From M3007 sp044350415 (GTDB lineage Bacteria; Bacteroidota; Bacteroidia; Chitinophagales; Saprospiraceae), in contig JBILHQ010000092.1 of the NCBI GenBank assembly GCA_044350415.1, positions 1 to 22,123 on the forward strand: a stretch of 22,123 bases of DNA, written 5' to 3'. The notes under the pieces are model-generated. The model saw only the letters and a list, made by a program, of their open reading frames with translations. It did no database searches and was not told where the DNA came from. The position numbers were made by a program, and so were the translations under genes. This document shows, piece after piece, positions 15,979-22,123 of this stretch (the stretch's first letter is position 1; each line of letters opens with the position of its first letter).

Positions 15979-17375
15979 ATTAAAAAAAGTTTTTTCTCTT
16001 TGATTACTTGGGCTACTTCTTCGGGAACAGATTTTTCCCACCCGGGTTCATTATGCTGAATTTGACGGAGCACATCTTTGTGGTATATGTGTAACACATC
16101 GGGGTTGAATGCCTTTATATCCACTATATTTTTGTTGACAAGGAGATAGTTGAACAGAAAATGAATTTCCGGGGGAATAGTTACTTTTTCTGCTGTAATA
16201 ATCTCTTTACTATGCTCATTGCGTGCCGGGTAGATATAAAAACGGACGTTGAGCGGAAAAAGTTCACCAAAAGCAGCGAGTAGGTTGTCGGGTTGTTGCC
16301 GGCAGGTTTCACCTAAAATATTTTGCAATTTTCGGGCACCCATGACCATGCCGATACGCGGCACTTTGTATTCTGAAAAATAAGCGATCAGCCGTTGGTG
16401 TTGCAAACAATCGGAAATGATAACAGTTTGTCCCATAGCGCACAGCAGCGTAACCCGGTCCATAAAATCCCGCTCGTTGATCTGGGCATCACCGCTGCGC
16501 AGATTTTCAAGCGTAATTTCTGTGAGAAAATACGCCTTTTTCGACTCAACATCAGGTTCGTTTAAAAACTGATCGTTGGCTTCTCTGATCATATTCTGCT
16601 GCACAAGGGTGGGGGGGCGGTAGCTACCGCGGGCAATCAGGATAGATTTGCGGTAAAGGAATTCCCCGGCGTGAAGGCTTACACCGTCGGGGCCAAAGAT
16701 AGCAACCGGACTTAATTTATTTTTTACCATCCAAAGGCACACCAAGCGGTTGTCGACATGGTCGAAATCAGGACCTGTGAGGCGCACCATATCGATGGAA
16801 GCACGACCGTGGAGGTTGTCGAGCAAACTTTTGATCAGGGTTTCGGGATCAGGATGGTACCGAAAACACGCATACAACATATTTACCCCCAGAATCCCGA
16901 TAGCCTGCTGTTGAAGGCGGTTGTCCTGGTCGAGCAGGCGAACGTGCAGTGTCAGATCATTCGGCGGCGTATGAGGGTGCAATTGAAAACGAAGTCCGAG
17001 CCATCCATCGCCCTTAATGGTTTTTGTATAGTTAATTGCGGCGACAGTATCCGCAAAAGCAAAAAAAGTATGTTCCGGTCGTTCGGCGCGAAGCCTTTTT
17101 TCCATGAGATCATATTCATGGTCGAGCATTTTATACAACCTGCTTTCACAAACATACCGGCCTTTGCCCACCTGTTCGGGGCCGTAGATATCGTCGGAGA
17201 CAGTTTTGTCGTAAGCGCTCATGGATTTAGCGATCGTACCAGCGGCGGCACCGACCTGGAAAAAATACCTTGCGACTTCCTGCCCGGCACCTATTTCTGC
17301 AAATGCGCCGTAGATTGGCTCATCCAAATTGATTTCCAATGCTTTTTGTTCGGTTTCGAGTATGCGGTTCTTCAT
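15975..17375 (-). CDS. Conserved Bacteroidota protein of unclear function, 466 residues
   Basis: A 466-residue soluble protein without signal peptide or membrane segment. I recognise it as a conserved Bacteroidota protein: the N-terminal part (IYGAFAEIGAGQEVARYFF, then GTIAKSMSAYDK) and FFAFADTVAAINY are typical. Databases have carried inconsistent names for it, including nicotinate-nucleotide adenylyltransferase as I recall, but I see no HxGH-type nucleotidyltransferase signature, so I give no function. The stop codon overlaps the OsmC start (ATGA), so the two are coupled and may share a redox or metabolic role. A box one mismatch from TAnnTTTG (minus strand, 17406-17399) lies 24 bases upstream of the start. 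A long antisense frame (16758-17384) is a shadow. Confidence 0.85.
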   Translation of the reverse strand: MKNRILETEQKALEINLDEPIYGAFAEIGAGQEVARYFFQVGAAAGTIAKSMSAYDKTVSDDIYGPEQVGKGRYVCESRLYKMLDHEYDLMEKRLRAERPEHTFFAFADTVAAINYTKTIKGDGWLGLRFQLHPHTPPNDLTLHVRLLDQDNRLQQQAIGILGVNMLYACFRYHPDPETLIKSLLDNLHGRASIDMVRLTGPDFDHVDNRLVCLWMVKNKLSPVAIFGPDGVSLHAGEFLYRKSILIARGSYRPPTLVQQNMIREANDQFLNEPDVESKKAYFLTEITLENLRSGDAQINERDFMDRVTLLCAMGQTVIISDCLQHQRLIAYFSEYKVPRIGMVMGARKLQNILGETCRQQPDNLLAAFGELFPLNVRFYIYPARNEHSKEIITAEKVTIPPEIHFLFNYLLVNKNIVDIKAFNPDVLHIYHKDVLRQIQHNEPGWEKSVPEEVAQVIKEKKLFLI

Positions 17376-17818
17376 ATTGAATGAGCTGTTTTACTGCACA
17401 AATATCTGATTTTGAATTGACAACTCATGCGGTATGCCTTTGCGATTTTTGTAAGTGGGATATTTTATGGAAGACAGGTATATGGCACCACAAATTTTCT
17501 TAGCGGTCATTCCGGCATTCAACCGGCGATATTGACTATATTGGTAATTCAATACCTGATTTTGGTTATATAATCTTACTTTCCGGGAGTCGACAACTCC
17601 GTTATTCGCATTATTACCGAATAAATACCATATTTGGGTGACAATAAGGAAATTGGCTGGCCTGATGTTTGCGACTCAAACATTAACGATATTATATTTA
17701 CCATTTCTTTTGGTAATTAATCCGAAATCGATACCGATTACTATTTTATCACAGTTGCACTGACTTGCAGGCCGATTATTTCAGCGGCAAGGAGATTGCT
17801 TAAAATTGGTATTACGCC
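17376..17818. other. Intergenic region without a supported gene
   Basis: A 443-base AT-rich stretch. It holds the likely promoter of the minus-strand 466-residue gene near 17400 and an inverted repeat TTACCA/TGGTAA (17698-17703 and 17711-17716) with a 7-base loop. Short coding-like snippets in the frame of the next gene (ending with a TAA at 17801-17803) hint that the following gene may once have been longer, but no continuous frame exists. Confidence 0.4.
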
Positions 17819-18121
17819 GTGTTTGAATCCGCTGCAATAAGTCGCTCTGAACATGTTGATCAATTCAATGGCAAATGTCGGCAGGCCGATGTTGAAATAT
17901 GCCTGAATAGCGATGGCGATTTAGTCATGTTTTTTCCCGAAAAAGGGATGTTACAGTGTACTAAGGATGCTATATTCAGCCAGAATTGGTTTCCTATGTC
18001 TGCTCCTTATTATTTAACCGACAAGTTATTGAAAAAACTGGGTCCCGGTGTGGCTCCCGTCATTCCTTCCGGGCAATATCCTATTCAAAAAACAAAAGGA
18101 GGATATTTAATTACTTTTTAA
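17819..18121 (+). CDS. Small hypothetical protein, about 100 residues
   Basis: The frame begins with GTG at 17819 and ends with TAA at 18119-18121. The C-terminal two thirds look like real protein (SDGDLVMFFPEKGMLQC, then FPMSAPYYLTDKLLKKL, ending KTKGGYLITF), a beta-rich pattern with two cysteines. I recognise no family. The start is uncertain: the frame is closed by a stop at 17801, and the first 35 residues are less convincing, so this may be a truncated gene. Its stop codon overlaps the response regulator's stop on the other strand by two bases (TTAA), a tight convergent arrangement. Confidence 0.5.
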   Translation: MFESAAISRSEHVDQFNGKCRQADVEICLNSDGDLVMFFPEKGMLQCTKDAIFSQNWFPMSAPYYLTDKLLKKLGPGVAPVIPSGQYPIQKTKGGYLITF

Positions 18122-18528
18122 TTTGCGGATTCTATTTCCCTCAATAAAGTGGCAATAGTTTTGGGAGAAGCCGGTTTGACCAAAAAATCTGTAATTGCTG
18201 GGTAGGATTGCGCCCGATCTTTGTCAATGCTTGCGATAGAGGAACTGACGATAAAAATAATAATTTTTTTGGAAATTTTGGGCAGTATTTTACTGAGTTC
18301 ATCCATGAATTCCCATCCATCCATTCGCGGCATATTGATATCTAAAAAAATAATATCAGGCAACGCGGCATTTTGGGCGCATAATTTTTTTAAATTAGCC
18401 ATCGCCTCGATGCTATCATAGAACGGCAGAATCTGGTTACATATTTCCAGGTGTTGTATTGATTTTTTGGCAAAAAGCTGATGGATTTCATCGTCATCAA
18501 TTACCCAGATGGTCTCAATTTTTTTCAT
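18118..18528 (-). CDS. CheY-like response regulator
   Basis: A 136-residue single receiver domain. The acidic pocket is Asp11-Asp12-Asp13 (VIDDDEIHQL), the phospho-acceptor is Asp63 (FLDINMPRMDGWEF), the switch serine lies in IVSSSI (95-97) and the conserved lysine is Lys118 (FLVKPAS). There is no output domain, so it signals by protein contact. The ATG lies one base after the stop codon of the upstream histidine kinase frame (TAATATG), so the two genes form a translationally coupled pair. All key residues are intact although the kinase is broken, which suggests either recent kinase loss or another kinase as partner. Confidence 0.93.
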   Translation of the reverse strand: MKKIETIWVIDDDEIHQLFAKKSIQHLEICNQILPFYDSIEAMANLKKLCAQNAALPDIIFLDINMPRMDGWEFMDELSKILPKISKKIIIFIVSSSIASIDKDRAQSYPAITDFLVKPASPKTIATLLREIESAN

Positions 18529-18529
18529 A

Positions 18530-20466
18530 TTATAGTGATTTTAAAAGTTGTCCCGATATTGGTTTACTTTCTACTTCAAGAGTGCCACCCATGGCTTCCA
18601 CTTGGTTTTTTGTAATAAACAGCCCCAGTCCTTTCGCGTATTTATAGCCACCGCGAAGTGGTTTTGTAATTGCTCGGTTTTCATCAGTTCCGCTGACTGC
18701 GTTGTAAAGCCTCGCCGATGCGCTGCATCGCCTGCGTTTTACGCCTTGTCAACGGAACTGATGAAAACCGATCATTTTACAAAACTACTTCGCGGTGACT
18801 ATATTTCCGTGGAATGTTTTGTACATCCCAAAAATTTTATCCCTATTTTTCTCTAAATCTATTCCCAATCCATTATCTGAAATTTCCAGAATCGTCCGGT
18901 GATTATCTACTTTGTATCTGATATAGATCTCAGATTGTCTGCTTGGATGGCTTTCTTTCAGCGCATTAGCTGCGTGTTTCTGCTCGGTAATATCGCGGAT
19001 AACACATACGATTTCATCCTGCGTGTTACTGATCATCCGTGCTTCAAACCATTCTTTTTCTGACGAACTGATGGGAAGAAAATACTCAAAGGATTCAACT
19101 TTACCTGAAATTCTGTTTTTTTCGGCTTTTTCATGAAAGATTTGAGTTATTTCCGGGGGTATTACGGCGTCTACTGGTATGCCGATCAATTGCTCCGCAG
19201 GCACCAAAAGATCTTCCGGATTGTTGGTGTGGCAATAAGTGAATTCGTATGCAGCATTAAACCGCAGTACGATATCCGGGAGAGTGGAAATGATGGATTG
19301 CAAATCGCGTTGGGCAAATTCGGCTGCTGCTTCGGCCTGTTTTCCTTCGCTAATATCCTGAATGACGCCATTGCGTGTGACGGTTTGGTGCTCCGTATTG
19401 CGGCTTAGTTCGCCAAAGGCAGAAATCCAGCGTTGCTCGCCATCCACTGGCCGTACTATAATAAAGTCTTCTGCAAAACGACCGCCATTTTGCATGATTT
19501 CCTGTAAGCGGTTCCATATTTTCGGTTGGAACTCCGGAAGAATATGCCCTAAACAATGCTCCATCGATTTTGGTAAATTGACGTCGAGGCCCGGAATATC
19601 ATCGAAACTGGGAGATGAGACGATGGTATTGGTTTGTATATCCAATATAAAGTGCCCTGTTCTGGCTACTTTTTGTGCTTGTTCCAATACCTTCCGGCTG
19701 ATGACCATTTCATTATTGATCGCTCTTTTCAGGTAATATCGGTTAAATACCACATGTAATGCGTGATACGCCCGTACTCGTTGGGTGCCGGTGCAATGCG
19801 CACCATAAAGCCTCTCCATTTTTTCTGGCACAGCGGAGTGTTGTTTGGAAAGGCTTTCCTAAATATTTGATCGACTATCAAAGGGTCAGCAGCGGGGCCG
19901 CTTAGCAAGCGAATATCTTTTCCTTTTATTTCCTGTTCTGAATATCCGCTATTTTTGGTGAATTCAGGGTTGGCGCAAAAAATAAGAGCTGCATCTGGCC
20001 TGACTTCTGTCATCAGAATACCTTCTCTGGCATTGTCAAAAGCGTACCGTTTCAGTCTGTAATTATCAGTTACCCTAATTTGCTCCGTGATATCAGTAAA
20101 AAGGACTTTAATTTGAGTGATTTTGCCTTCCTCACTGAATTCCGGATAAGCGTTTACCTTTACCCAGGTTATCTCGCGGCCGTCGGGAAATTTAATGCCC
20201 AGGGTTTGGTTACTAAAAGGAACGGGATTGTTGAGTACCCTGAAAACCGGGTAATCTTCAGGCGCAAGGCGAGTTCCTGCTTCGGAAATAAAATACCAAT
20301 CGTCAGTGGTGACCTGTATACCAGATAGTTCATCAGCGGAGATGCTCCAGATTCGGGCAGCTTCGTCGTTCCAGTAAAGGAGATGTGAATCTGGCGAATA
20401 AATGAGTACCCCTGATTGTAAATGCTTCAGGAGTAAATGATACTGTCCTGTTTCCGTCTCTACCAT
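18530..20466 (-). pseudogene. Disrupted multi-PAS sensor histidine kinase
   Basis: Reading from 20466, two PAS domains (MVETETGQYH to WYLTDIT) are followed by a TGA at 19731-19729. The protein continues in another frame (KRAINNEMVISRKVL) with two more PAS domains, the second ending RDITEQKHAANALKES. The expected HisKA dimerisation helix, phospho-acceptor His and N-box are missing: at about 18950 the sequence jumps to HPSRQSEIYIRY and the G1 box ISDNGLGID. After IFGMYKTFHGN (18803) a 159-bp palindromic insert brings two in-frame stops, TAG (18787-18785) and TGA. Beyond it the same frame resumes with KYAKGLGLFITKNQVEAMGG, the G2 box, and ends at 18530. It cannot be a working kinase as read; the PAS part might still be made. 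Confidence 0.85.
18644..18802. mobile_element. 159-bp imperfect palindromic element inserted in the histidine kinase
   Basis: The left arm (18644-18697) and right arm (18748-18802) are reverse complements at 49 of 54 positions with one indel; the ends read ATAGCCACCGCG and CGCGGTGACTAT. The centre (18698-18747) carries a small perfect hairpin, CGATGC-GCT-GCATCG (18716-18730), and two similar CTGCGTT...GCC segments. Removing exactly this stretch restores a continuous ATPase domain (FHGN followed by KYAKGLGLF). There is no transposase and no clear target duplication; AAAT flanks both sides, but collapsing it would break the frame. This fits a REP/MITE-like passive element. Whether it has relatives elsewhere in the genome cannot be seen here. 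Confidence 0.8.
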
Positions 20467-20547
20467 GCCAATAAATATTGCGCTTTTTTGGTATAAGGAT
20501 TATTTCAAAAAAGCTTCTGAGGTGTATTAATTCGTTTGAGGTGAACG

Positions 20548-20555
20548 CAAATATA
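20548..20555 (-). promoter_or_regulatory. TAnnTTTG box upstream of the kinase gene
   Basis: On the minus strand the sequence reads TATATTTG, a perfect match to the Bacteroidota -7 box, about 80 bases before the kinase ATG at 20466. No clear TTG -33 element precedes it. Confidence 0.4.
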
Positions 20556-20671
20556 AAAAAAAATGGGTTTATGCCTTCATGAAACTGACTTTGTTTTCAG
20601 TTGTTGATAAATAATAAGTTTAGAAATTCCAGACATATTTTGCCTTTTTATTATTTTTTTTCTATTTTACC

Positions 20672-21106
20672 ATGACATTTAGCAATTTAATTTCTATCCG
20701 ATGGGCTGATCTTGATCCCAATTTTCACCTCCGGCACAGTGTGTATTACGATTTTGGTGCCCAGCAACGCATAGAAGTATTGCATGGGCTGGGTATTACC
20801 ACCAAAGTGATGCAGGAGCAGCACTTTGGTCCTATTATTTTTCGGGAAGAGTGTGTTTTTCGCAAAGAAATCAAAGTGAATGATAAGGTTTTTATCACCA
20901 CCAAAGTTTCAAAAATGCGACCAGACGGTTCGCGATGGACCTTTCAGCATGAGTTTCTGAATGAGGAAGGCAAGCGGCTGGCGCTGTTGACACTGGATGG
21001 CGCATGGTTGGATACCCAATTGCGCAAACTGGTTTCGCCCATACCTGCTGTGGTGCAGGAAGCGTTGCAGTTTTTTCCAAGAACCGATGATTTTGTTTTT
21101 ATTTAA
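20672..21106 (+). CDS. Hotdog-fold acyl-CoA thioesterase (YbgC/4HBT type)
   Basis: A 144-residue cytoplasmic protein of the 4-hydroxybenzoyl-CoA thioesterase-like superfamily, expected to hydrolyse acyl-CoA thioesters. The family's signature is near the N-terminus: RWADLDPNFHLRHSVYYDF, with the catalytic-type Asp in the D-L-D-P-N-x-H pattern; the usual Asn two positions before the Tyr is replaced by Ser. The beta strands of the hotdog core follow (FRKEIKVNDKVFITTKV, RWTFQHEFLN). Length is normal. The ATG at 20672 follows a very T-rich leader. The stop overlaps the 3' end of a peroxiredoxin remnant on the other strand. The physiological substrate is not deducible. Confidence 0.88.
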   Translation: MTFSNLISIRWADLDPNFHLRHSVYYDFGAQQRIEVLHGLGITTKVMQEQHFGPIIFREECVFRKEIKVNDKVFITTKVSKMRPDGSRWTFQHEFLNEEGKRLALLTLDGAWLDTQLRKLVSPIPAVVQEALQFFPRTDDFVFI

Positions 21107-21282
21107 CTACGCTGAGTCGGGGGGCGTCCAGTTAAGGCTGTTGAGGATATACCGAAATTGTCAATTCGTTCCAGCAGCCATTCGTTCTCCAATAAATTAG
21201 GCTGGTGCCCGTAAAAATCAATTTCGCCAGCAGTCGTGGCGGCTGTAAAATTGGGGGCAATATCGCCAAGACGTAAACTCAT
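21103..21282 (-). pseudogene. Peroxiredoxin N-terminal remnant
   Basis: The minus-strand ATG at 21282 opens a 59-residue frame starting MSLRLGDIAPNFTAATTAGE, the well-known start of Prx6/AhpC-TSA type 1-Cys peroxiredoxins. Similarity ends after IDFY (residue 24). The following residues (GHQPNLLENEWLLERI and on) do not belong to the family, and the catalytic PxxxTxxC region is absent. The rest of the gene (about 190 residues) is gone, and the frame runs into the 3' end of the thioesterase gene. It is probably a deletion remnant fused to unrelated sequence. Confidence 0.8.
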
Positions 21283-21326
21283 GATATGGATTTTTTTTGA
21301 ATAATGTTACAAATGCACAAAAAGTC

Positions 21327-21406
21327 CTATTGAAGTAGTAGACTGATGGTGTTAGTTTTTATTCTTACCTTAGCTATTGACAACGATATAACAACAACTT
21401 CAATAG
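21327..21406. promoter_or_regulatory. Inverted repeat between peroxiredoxin and Rrf2 remnants
   Basis: CTATTGAAGT (21327-21336) and ACTTCAATAG (21397-21406) are perfect inverted copies, extendable to 12 bases with one mismatch, 60 bases apart. Between them lies TACCTTAG (21366-21373), one base off TAnnTTTG. The placement between divergent genes suggests operator half-sites for the regulator, possibly with DNA looping. Confidence 0.4.
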
Positions 21407-21445
21407 TTGGGTTATTGTTTTCGATGCACATTGTTTTATTTCGTT

Positions 21446-21846
21446 ATGTTATAAAAAAACACAATACGCGCTGAAAGCATTGGGATTGTTGGCTAAACAC
21501 TACGGTAAAGGGCCAGTGTTAATCCAGGACATTGCTGCGGACAAGTATATTCCCGTCAAGTTTTTGGAAAACATTTTACTGGAGCTTAAAAAAGCCAATA
21601 TTTTAGATAGTAAAAAAAGTCGTGGTGGCGGCTATTTCCTGAAAGACTCCCCTGAAAAAACAAGCCTCGCCAAAGTGATGCGGATTGTAGAGGGCCCCCA
21701 TCGCCCTTTTGCCCTGTGTAAGTCTTTGTTTTTACGAAAAATGTGCCGACTGCAATGAAGAACACTGCGCAATTAACGCCGCATTTATTGAAGTACGCGC
21801 CGCAATTCTGGGCGTGCTGGAACATAAAACGCTTTTGGAGTTATGA
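21446..21846 (+). pseudogene. Frameshifted Rrf2-family transcription regulator
   Basis: The central part (ALGLLAKHYGKGPVLIQDIA, then FLENILLELKKANILDSKK and RGGGYFL) is an Rrf2 winged-helix DNA-binding domain, a family that often senses redox state or iron-sulfur status. The natural ATG at 21446 (M-L, then expected S-K-K-T-Q-Y) is out of frame with the body because bases are missing near the A7 run at 21453-21459. A C5 run at 21695-21699 carries one base too many; removing it restores the cysteine-rich C-terminus (ALLPCVSLCFYEKCADCNEE, then HCAINAAF) to the TGA at 21844-21846. Both indels sit in homopolymers, so sequencing error is possible. The divergent peroxiredoxin neighbour is also broken, which supports real decay. 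Confidence 0.82.
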
Positions 21847-21872
21847 GTTATAAGTTATAAGTTATGAGTTTT
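21838..21872 (+). repeat. RAGTTAT heptamer array at the Rrf2 stop codon
   Basis: Two GAGTTAT, two AAGTTAT and one GAGTTTT unit run head to tail from 21838. The Rrf2 stop TGA (21844-21846) is inside. This is the same heptamer family as at 7320 and 13359. Confidence 0.85.
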
Positions 21873-21897
21873 TTAGAGTGGACTTTAACGTGGACCG

Positions 21898-21933
21898 GAG
21901 AGTGGATCTCGTGGTGTCTCCTCCTACACTCTC
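21898..21933. repeat. Hairpin GAGAGTG/CACTCTC
   Basis: A 7-bp inverted repeat (21898-21904 and 21927-21933) follows the heptamer array. Nearby TAGAGTGGAC (21874-21883) resembles the TAGAGTGGTC core of the palindrome at 13386-13395, so this may be a degraded relative of that palindrome. Confidence 0.5.
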
Positions 21934-21954
21934 TCCGAATACGCCCCTCCGCCT

Positions 21955-22123
21955 CTCTTAAGTACACATAACGCACCTCTCTTAAGTACACATAACGCAC
22001 CCCTCTTAAGTACACATAACGCACCCCTCTTAAGTACACATAACGCACCCCTCTTAAGTACACATAACGCACCCCTCTTAAGTACACATAACGCACCCCC
22101 TCTTAAGTACACATAACGCACCC
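21955..22123. repeat. 24-bp tandem repeat array (7 units, reaching the window end)
   Basis: Seven head-to-tail copies begin at 21955, 21979, 22003, 22027, 22051, 22075 and 22100. The unit starts CTCTTAAGTACACATAACGC and ends in ACC plus one more base. The first two units have T where later ones have C, and the last interval is 25 bases because of one extra C. There are no spacers, so it is not a CRISPR. The array continues beyond the window. On the minus strand it would encode repeats of RYVYLRGV, an artefact of the 24-base period. Confidence 0.95.

Noticed and set aside
15979..16041. Longer OsmC start at 16041
   Set aside because: The extra 21 residues lie inside the upstream gene and are unlike the family; the ATGA overlap at 15978 is the natural coupled start.
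16758..17384. 208-residue plus-strand open frame
   Set aside because: It is antisense to the strongly conserved 466-residue gene and shows no domain of its own.
18803..18806. AAAT flanking repeat as a 4-bp target site duplication of the palindromic element
   Set aside because: Collapsing it would put the kinase out of frame, whereas leaving both copies restores a canonical ATPase sequence; the repeat is probably native AT-rich sequence.
21848..22121. Minus-strand frames encoding repeated RYVYLRGV units
   Set aside because: They result from a 24-base tandem repeat whose period is a multiple of three; no start context, no non-repeat domain.
21955..22123. CRISPR array
   Set aside because: The repeats are directly adjacent with no spacers, and no cas gene is in the window.

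Overview
The window looks like chromosome of a Bacteroidota bacterium, most likely from the Saprospiria (Lewinella/Haliscomenobacter-like). Three things point there: two very large secreted proteins end in type IX secretion (T9SS) C-terminal sorting domains, Shine-Dalgarno sequences are absent, and promoter-like boxes follow the Bacteroidota pattern (TTG, then TAnnTTTG). No tRNA, rRNA, phage gene or CRISPR array was seen.

Layout. 1-6100: an AT-rich leader, a small unknown protein (392-829) and a 1660-residue cysteine-rich modular surface protein with dockerin-like repeats (901-5883), closed by a strong intrinsic terminator. 6125-7337: a lipoprotein serine hydrolase of the beta-lactamase/PBP4* type. 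7777-9167: the most interesting locus, a 67-residue peptide ending in Cys-x-x-Cys-Gly-Met-Gly next to a DUF692/MNIO multinuclear iron oxidase; together they look like a compact RiPP (modified peptide) pathway. 9402-13130: a secreted M36 (fungalysin) metalloprotease with PA and PKD domains. 13420-13599: a previously uncalled 59-residue basic protein on the minus strand. 13790-15496: a family 2 glycosyltransferase and a MoxR-type AAA+ ATPase. 15565-17375 (minus): an OsmC-like protein translationally coupled to a conserved 466-residue protein of unclear function. 17819-18121: a small unknown protein.

18118-20466 (minus) is a two-component pair. The response regulator is intact, but its PAS-rich histidine kinase is broken three ways: a frameshift, an apparent loss of the HisKA/N-box segment, and a 159-bp imperfect palindrome inserted inside the ATPase domain. 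20672-21106 is a hotdog-fold thioesterase. 21103-21846 holds a decayed divergent pair, a peroxiredoxin N-terminal remnant and a frameshifted Rrf2 regulator, with an inverted repeat between them. The window ends in a 24-bp tandem repeat array.

A recurring theme is repetitive or palindromic DNA that begins exactly at stop codons: AGTTATG-type heptamers at the serine hydrolase, the Rrf2 remnant and the 59-residue gene, and a 14-bp unit forming a hairpin that carries the stop codons of both convergent genes at 15.5 kb. These may be bidirectional terminators or traces of a repeat family active in this genome.
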